Source: JBFWWP01 sp050246115
GTDB lineage: Bacteria; Planctomycetota; UBA8108; UBA1146; JAJFFE01
Assembly: GCA_050246115.1 (NCBI GenBank)
Contig: JBFWWP010000003.1
Location: 186,001-250,000, forward strand
Length of the DNA stretch: 64,000 nt
Direction of reading: 5' to 3'
Shown here: in pieces, positions 59,113 through 64,000 of the stretch
Numbering within the stretch: position 1 is the stretch's first letter
Layout of the letters: the number at the start of each line of letters is the position of its first letter
Notes under the pieces: model-generated
The model's database searches: none
What the model was told of the DNA's origin: nothing
The model's input: the letters and a program-made list of their open reading frames with translations, nothing else
Translations under genes and position numbers: made by a program

Positions 59113-62100
59113 ATGATGCCGCGGTTCACCCCTGACTCGGTCCTCACGGCCCTCACGGCGATCACGCTCCTGTCGATCGGCACCGTCGCGTCACCGCCCC
59201 TCGAGGCCGCAGAGCCCGTGCGGTTGGTGACAGACTTCGCGGTGTCGCCCGATGGGCGAACCCTCGTCCTCGAGTGGGCCGGTGATGTTTGGACCGCGCC
59301 ACTCGCAGGAGGCTCCATCCGCCCGGTCACGCGTGACCCGGCGCTCGATCGACAACCCTGCTTCTCCCCCGATGGCACCGAGATCGCTTTCGTCAGCAAT
59401 CGCGAGGGCTACGACCAAGTGTATACGGTGCCGGTGACCGGCGGCTCGCCGGTACCCAGGACACGCCACAGCGAAGGCTACCAGCTCCTCGAGTACTCAC
59501 CCGTCGGTGACGCGTTCATCACCATGGCGCAACGCGACCACTTCTGGCGCGCAGCGCTCCGTCCGTACCGGGTTCAGCGTGAAGGCAAGAACGCCGACGA
59601 ACTGCTCTTCGATGCCGAAGCCCGCGAGGTCCGTCTGTCTCCCGAAGGCACGCGGCTCCTCGTCGCACGCGAGGGAACATCTTGGTTCCGCAAAGGCTAC
59701 CGCGGATCTCAAGCTGGCCAGATCTGGTTGTACGATCTCGACGCTCAGTCGTTCAGCGAGCTGCTGCACGACGAGCTCGGGTTCCGCTATCCGCGTTGGA
59801 AGCCGGACGGCAACGGGTTCTACTACGTGGGTCAGCAGAGTGGGTCGTTCAATCTCTGGGAGTACGAGCTCGCGACCGGCTCGCGCCGCCAGCTGACGTT
59901 CTTCGAGGATGATACGGTGTTCTGGCCCGAGGTCTCCCGCAACGGTGAGGTCATCGTCTTCCGCCACCTCTTCGACCTTTATCGCTTCCGACCCGGACGG
60001 GACGAAGCCCCCCAGCGCATCGAGCTCGAGCACTCCGGCGAGCCCGTGGCACCTGCCGAACGACGACAGCAGCTCACGTCGGCGACCGCCGTGGCCGCGA
60101 GCGCTGACGGCCTCGAGATCGCGTTCATCGCGGGCGGCGACCTCTGGGTCATGGACACCGAACTCCGCGAACCGCGCCAGATAACCCGCACGCCCGAGGC
60201 CGAGACCAGCCCGCTGTTCTCGGCTGACCAAACGGAGCTCTACGTCGTCAGCGACGCCGGCGGGCAGAGCGACATCTGGCGGGTGCGCAGGGCTCGACCC
60301 GATCGCTATTGGTGGCAGAACGACGAATTCGAGCTGACGCAGCTCACGACCGATCCCGAAGTCGAGTCGGACCTCTCGTTGTCGCCTGACGGTCGCCAGT
60401 TGGCGTACGTCCGTGGCCGCGGGGACCTCATGATCTCGAGTCTCGACGGCGCGACCTCCCGGTGCCTGTTCGAGTCGTGGAACGAGCCGAGCTACGATTG
60501 GTCCCCCGACGGCAAGTGGCTCGCCTATGCGGTCGATGACAATGACTTCAACCGCGATGTCTGGGTGGTGCCGGTGGACGCCTCGCGACCGGCGTTCAAT
60601 GTCTCCACCCATCCCGACAACGACTTCAGTCCTTCCTGGTCCCCGGACGGCCGCTTGCTCGCCTTCACAGGCCGCCGGCAGGAAGACGAAGTCGACATCT
60701 ACTACGTTTGGCTGCGCGCAGCGGATCACGAACTCGACTCCCGAGATCGGAAGCTCGAAAAGGCGCTCGAGAAGATGAGCCAGAAGCGTAAGGCAAAGCT
60801 CGAACCGAGCGATCCGCCGAATCCTGCCGAGCCGACGATCGACCCCACCGAGCCCACGAGGCTCGACCGCGCGGGCGCCCCCGAGCCACCGCTGCTGGAG
60901 GCCGGGCCGGGCGCCGGCGGGAACCGGGCGAAGTCGAAGAAGGCGGCACCACCCCAGGTCGAGATCGACTTCGATGGGCTACGCGAGCGAGTGCGTCGCA
61001 TCTCGATTCCCAACTCGCGCGAGTCCAATCTCGTATGGATCGGGGACTCGAAGCTCGCGTTCAGTGCGAGCTTGGGCAGTGACGCGGGCACCTACACGGT
61101 CGAGTTCCCGGACGAACTCGCTCCGAAGAAGCTCTCCACCACGGCGGTCAGCCGAGCTCGCTGGCTCCCCGAGGCCAAGCAGCTGCTCACCCTGAACCGC
61201 GGGGTACCCGGCGTAGTGAACGACAAGGGTACGCTCACTTCGTACTCCTTCGACGTGCGACAGCGCGTGCAGCCGGCGGCCCGGTACCGCGCGGGCTTCG
61301 AACTCGCGTGGCGAACCCTGCGCGACACCTACTACGACGAGGCCCTGGGCAACCGTGATTGGAACCAAGTCTTGCGCAAGTACGTGGACGTTGCTGCAGC
61401 GTCGGTGGATGACGATGCGTTCGAACACGTGGTCCAGTTGCTGTTGGGCGAACTCAACGGCTCCCACTTGGGGTTCTCGGCGAGCTGGACGGGGTACCGG
61501 AGTGAACAGCCGTGGAACGACCAGGTCGCGCACTTGGGACTGCGCTACGAGCCCCAGCATCGAGGCCCCGGCTGGCGAGTGAAAGATGTCATTCGCGGGG
61601 GTCCCACGGACGAGGTCGGCAGCCGGGTCGCGCCCGGGGAGACCTTACTGGAGATCGACCGGCGACCCGTGGATCCGTCGGTTCGTGAGGGAGACGTGTT
61701 GTCGGGGGCGATCGACCGCGATGTCGAGCTTCGCGTCCGCGGCGTCGAGGGAACCGAGCGAACGGTCAGGGTCCGTCCCATCACCTACGGTGCGGCACGA
61801 GGCCTACTGTACGACGAGTGGATCGAGCGGAATCGACGACGGGTCGCCGACGGGTCCGGCGACTCCCTGGGTTACTTGCACATTCGTGGGATGAACTGGC
61901 CGAGTTTCCTGCGGTTCGAGGAGGAACTCTATCGCGTCGGCGCCGGCAAGAGCGGGTTGATCATCGACGTGCGCGCGAACGGTGGCGGCTCGACGACCGA
62001 CCACCTGCTCACCGCGCTCACCCAGCCCGACCACGCCATCACGGTGCCGCGGGGTGGAGGTCCCGGCTACCCACAGGATCGACGGGTCTACGCTACCTGG

Positions 62101-62514
62101 TCGAAACCGATCGTGGTGTTGTGCGATCAGAACAGCTTCAGCAACGCGGAGATCTTCGCGCATGCCGTGCGCACTCTGCGGCGCGGCCGGGTCGTCGGCG
62201 TTCCCACCGCGGGCGGAGTCATTAGCACCGGCGGCCAGTCAGTGCTCGATCTCGGTACCATTCGGACTCCCTTTCGGGGCTGGTACGTCCTGTCCGATGG
62301 TCGCGACATGGAGATGAACGGCGCGCAACCCGACGTGGTCGTGTGGAACGAGCCCGGTACGTTACCCACCTTCCGAGATGCGCAACTCGACCGGGCGACC
62401 ACGGTGTTGCTCGAGGACGTCGGCCGCTGGCAGCAGCGTCCCCGTGCCCACCTGCAGAAAGCCCCTCGGCGAGGCGACCCGCCGAGCTCGACGGGCACGC
62501 GCGCGCGCTTCTGA
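59113..62514 (+). CDS. Tricorn-like S41 protease with N-terminal signal peptide
   Basis: 1133 residues. Signal peptide ~1-33 (LTALTAITLLSIGTVASPPL), so periplasmic or outer-envelope. Residues ~36-550 form WD/beta-propeller blades (DFAVSPDGRTLVLEWAGDVW, PCFSPDGTEIAFVSNREGYD, PSWSPDGRLLAFTGRR); ~550-625 a Lys/Pro/Glu-rich linker; ~820-900 a PDZ-like segment (HLGLRYEPQHRGPGW, GETLLEIDRRPVD); ~915-1090 the S41 protease (LIIDVRANGGGSTTDHLLTA, CDQNSFSNAEIFAHAVRTLR, GVPTAGGVISTGG). The Ser in FSNAE aligns with the S41 nucleophile. Tricorn homologues trim peptides released by other proteases. The start at 59113 follows AGAGGAAG. It stands alone and is convergent with a YbaN-like gene. Confidence 0.9.
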   Translation: MMPRFTPDSVLTALTAITLLSIGTVASPPLEAAEPVRLVTDFAVSPDGRTLVLEWAGDVWTAPLAGGSIRPVTRDPALDRQPCFSPDGTEIAFVSNREGYDQVYTVPVTGGSPVPRTRHSEGYQLLEYSPVGDAFITMAQRDHFWRAALRPYRVQREGKNADELLFDAEAREVRLSPEGTRLLVAREGTSWFRKGYRGSQAGQIWLYDLDAQSFSELLHDELGFRYPRWKPDGNGFYYVGQQSGSFNLWEYELATGSRRQLTFFEDDTVFWPEVSRNGEVIVFRHLFDLYRFRPGRDEAPQRIELEHSGEPVAPAERRQQLTSATAVAASADGLEIAFIAGGDLWVMDTELREPRQITRTPEAETSPLFSADQTELYVVSDAGGQSDIWRVRRARPDRYWWQNDEFELTQLTTDPEVESDLSLSPDGRQLAYVRGRGDLMISSLDGATSRCLFESWNEPSYDWSPDGKWLAYAVDDNDFNRDVWVVPVDASRPAFNVSTHPDNDFSPSWSPDGRLLAFTGRRQEDEVDIYYVWLRAADHELDSRDRKLEKALEKMSQKRKAKLEPSDPPNPAEPTIDPTEPTRLDRAGAPEPPLLEAGPGAGGNRAKSKKAAPPQVEIDFDGLRERVRRISIPNSRESNLVWIGDSKLAFSASLGSDAGTYTVEFPDELAPKKLSTTAVSRARWLPEAKQLLTLNRGVPGVVNDKGTLTSYSFDVRQRVQPAARYRAGFELAWRTLRDTYYDEALGNRDWNQVLRKYVDVAAASVDDDAFEHVVQLLLGELNGSHLGFSASWTGYRSEQPWNDQVAHLGLRYEPQHRGPGWRVKDVIRGGPTDEVGSRVAPGETLLEIDRRPVDPSVREGDVLSGAIDRDVELRVRGVEGTERTVRVRPITYGAARGLLYDEWIERNRRRVADGSGDSLGYLHIRGMNWPSFLRFEEELYRVGAGKSGLIIDVRANGGGSTTDHLLTALTQPDHAITVPRGGGPGYPQDRRVYATWSKPIVVLCDQNSFSNAEIFAHAVRTLRRGRVVGVPTAGGVISTGGQSVLDLGTIRTPFRGWYVLSDGRDMEMNGAQPDVVVWNEPGTLPTFRDAQLDRATTVLLEDVGRWQQRPRAHLQKAPRRGDPPSSTGTRARF

Positions 62515-62540
62515 GGTCGGGGTGCGCACAACGGCAGCGG

Positions 62541-63014
62541 TCATGCATCCGGTCGGCAATCGGACGGTCGAGTCCAAATGAACGCAACGACCAGCGCCGT
62601 TACCACCCCCGCCCCGACCCGGATCCCGGTGCTCATCGCCGTGAAGAACATGGGGTAGGCGATCGCCAGAGTGATCAGGACCGTGGCGAGGATCTTCGCC
62701 CGCAACTGAATGACACCGTGATCCTCCCAACGTCGGAGCGCCGCACCGAAGTGACGCTGGGACCGCAGCCATTGGTGCAGGCGCGGCGAACCGCGAGAGA
62801 ACAAGAAAGCTGCCAGGATCACGAATGGCGTCGTCGGCAGCAGGGGCACGAAAATGCCCACTCCAGCGACTGCGAGGAAGAGCACCCCGAGGCCGACCAA
62901 GACCGGATCCGCAGCGCGGCGCAGCGTTCTCACAGCACGACTCGCTCGCCGCGGGCGCCTCGGGGGATCGCAAGCACCCACTGAACGGAACTCCCCCCGT
63001 GCTTCAAAGGCCAA
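62541..63014 (-). CDS. YbaN-like DUF454 inner-membrane protein
   Basis: Up to 157 residues from a TTG at 63014 that overlaps the upstream protease gene; a GTG at 62933 (130 residues) is an alternative start closer to the conserved part. The core has the DUF454 pattern: LVGLGVLFLAVAGVGIFVPL, LLPTTPFVILAAFLFSRGSP, RLHQWLRSQRHFGAALRRWE and two more hydrophobic spans (ILATVLITLAIAYPMFFT and GVVTALVVAFIW). Function unknown. It overlaps the CPBP protease gene by 11 bp and so belongs to the same minus-strand operon as the ion channel. Confidence 0.8.
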   Translation of the reverse strand: MAFEARGEFRSVGACDPPRRPRRASRAVRTLRRAADPVLVGLGVLFLAVAGVGIFVPLLPTTPFVILAAFLFSRGSPRLHQWLRSQRHFGAALRRWEDHGVIQLRAKILATVLITLAIAYPMFFTAMSTGIRVGAGVVTALVVAFIWTRPSDCRPDA

Positions 63015-63714
63015 GGATATCCCAGCCCACGGCGAACACGGCCAGATCGGCGAGCACGTGACTCACGTACCCCGGCCACACGGATCGGTACCGAAGATAG
63101 AGGAACGACCACGCTACGCCGCCGATCAAAGTCCCCACCGACCCGAGGATCGTGATCTCCCAACCAAACTGAGCGGCCAGGGCAATCGTGTGGTGAATCA
63201 TGAAGAAGACGCCGGCAGCGACCACCGCCGCGCCACGCGGCATGATCTTCTCGCACTTCGTGAAGACGAACCACCGCCACACGTACTCTTCGGCAAGGCT
63301 GTTCACGAACGAGAGATAAACCGCTAGACCAAGGTAGGTCGCAGGCTGGTCCAGGCCGTTCTTGCTGGCCATGGTACGAAGTCGAGCAGGATCGACCAGG
63401 GCCTCCCCGAACCCGATGTAGGTCACCGCGATGGCGCCGGCGATCACAACCCCGGAGGCAGCCCCTACCCTGAGGCCACCGTTGCGAACGGGTGAGGCAC
63501 TCCAGCGCTGCTTGTCCACGAACCGCCACCACAGGAGGGGAAAGGCGAGCAACCAGACCTTGCTCACGCCCCAGATGGCACTGCCGAGTGCGCCGGGCCA
63601 GATCCACAGCAAGAACAAGGCTCCGAGCGATGGCGCGGGAACGAGCAACGCGAGCGCGAGCCATGCCCGCTGGCGGTCACGCTCCTCCAGCGGCGGGTAG
63701 GCGTCTTGGTTCAA
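63004..63714 (-). CDS. CPBP family intramembrane metalloprotease
   Basis: About 236 residues; the TTG at 63714 overlaps the stop of the upstream channel gene (TTGA) and is taken as start, with another TTG at 63729 possible. Seven to eight hydrophobic spans. The CPBP (Abi/Rce1-like) motifs are present: EEYVWRWFVF (EExxxR), FMIHHTIAL and HVLADLAVF (HxxxD), which form the glutamate protease site. Substrates are unknown; family members process prenylated proteins or peptides or give bacteriocin self-protection. It is translated between the channel and the YbaN-like protein with overlapping ends. Confidence 0.85.
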   Translation of the reverse strand: MNQDAYPPLEERDRQRAWLALALLVPAPSLGALFLLWIWPGALGSAIWGVSKVWLLAFPLLWWRFVDKQRWSASPVRNGGLRVGAASGVVIAGAIAVTYIGFGEALVDPARLRTMASKNGLDQPATYLGLAVYLSFVNSLAEEYVWRWFVFTKCEKIMPRGAAVVAAGVFFMIHHTIALAAQFGWEITILGSVGTLIGGVAWSFLYLRYRSVWPGYVSHVLADLAVFAVGWDILGL

Positions 63715-64000
63715 AGGGCAGCCCCGCAATACTTACAGTGCTTCGCGTCGATGTCGTGCCCTTCGGCGGAGCACTCCCGACAAGCCTGCGTGCTCACCGG
63801 CCGCCGGCGTGACTCCTGCACGATCTCGGCCGAAACGATGCCCGTGGGCACGGCGATGATGCCGAACCCCAACACCATTACGAGAGCCGCCAAGAACCGG
63901 CCCGTGACCGTCACGGGAACGATGTCACCGTAGCCGACAGTGGTCAGCGTGACGATCGCCCAGTACATGCTCTTGGGGATGTTCGCGAAACCCTCTTGGT
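63711..64000 (-). CDS. Voltage-gated-type potassium channel, C-terminal part (5' end off window)
   Basis: The frame is open to the right edge. Visible are the pore helix and selectivity filter (GFANIPKSMYWAIVTLTTVG, then YGD: a TVGYGD potassium filter) and the last membrane helix (FLAALVMVLGFGIIAVPTGI), as in prokaryotic Kv-type channels. The cytoplasmic tail ends in an unusual zinc-ribbon-like segment with two Cys pairs (ACRECSAEG and KHCKYCGAAL). The voltage-sensor helices would lie outside the window. Its TGA overlaps the TTG of the CPBP protease gene. Coupling of a channel to an intramembrane protease is noteworthy. Confidence 0.88.
   Translation of the reverse strand, partial: QEGFANIPKSMYWAIVTLTTVGYGDIVPVTVTGRFLAALVMVLGFGIIAVPTGIVSAEIVQESRRRPVSTQACRECSAEGHDIDAKHCKYCGAAL

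Noticed and set aside
1..64000. CRISPR arrays, tRNA or rRNA genes
   Set aside because: No regularly spaced repeats with unique spacers, no cloverleaf-like conserved T-loop context and no rRNA signature sequences were noticed.

Overview
The window reads as a high-GC chromosome segment of a Planctomycetota-like bacterium, probably a metagenome-derived scaffold. The evidence is indirect: repeated pairs of ECF sigma factor and membrane-anchored Ser/Thr kinase with TPR-like sensor regions, secreted proteins ending in dockerin-like (EF-hand type) C-termini followed by a short Cys/Pro tail, and a large Tricorn-type protease. No rRNA, tRNA, CRISPR array or replication origin was recognised. A 100-N gap lies at 48439-48538, and its two flanks are identical over exactly 127 bp, which points to an unmerged assembly join.

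Layout. (1) 1-6615, minus strand: a translationally coupled type VI secretion operon tssA-tssB-(78-codon hybrid ORF)-tssC-hcp-tssE-tssF, with tssF leaving the left edge. Divergent from it at 6909-7660 is a PAAR-tipped effector with a small downstream gene that looks like its immunity protein. (2) 7774-31045: a 23-kb block bounded by two related ~72-bp direct repeats. It contains a Tc (insecticidal toxin complex) locus on the minus strand: a fused TcB-TcC protein with a low-GC toxin tip, a membrane-anchored Nudix hydrolase, and a TcA subunit split into two proteins (TcA1 and TcA2). A truncated tyrosine recombinase sits near the right-hand repeat. (3) 31170-33187: an HNH endonuclease gene and the 3' scrap of a dockerin-like gene. 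(4) 33480-46368: kinase and sigma-factor modules (kinase-kinase; sigma-kinase; sigma-kinase-secreted protein), interrupted by a DUF4328 membrane protein and a Hen1 RNA methyltransferase remnant. (5) 46365-53415: two dockerin-like secreted proteins, a NikL/CbiL-like protein, a conserved hypothetical and an ankyrin protein. (6) 53536-64000: alpha/beta hydrolase plus membrane kinase, an RpoE-like sigma factor, a membrane protein, a methyltransferase, a Tricorn homologue, a YbaN-like protein, a CPBP protease and a potassium-channel-like protein cut by the right edge.

How the parts work together: the T6SS baseplate/sheath genes and the PAAR effector form one contact-dependent delivery system. The Tc locus encodes a second, self-contained toxin delivery machine (TcA pore-translocator, TcB-TcC cocoon carrying a C-terminal toxin). 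In the sigma-kinase modules nearly all gene junctions overlap by a few bases, so the signalling proteins are likely made in fixed ratios, and in one case the downstream gene is the exported protein itself.
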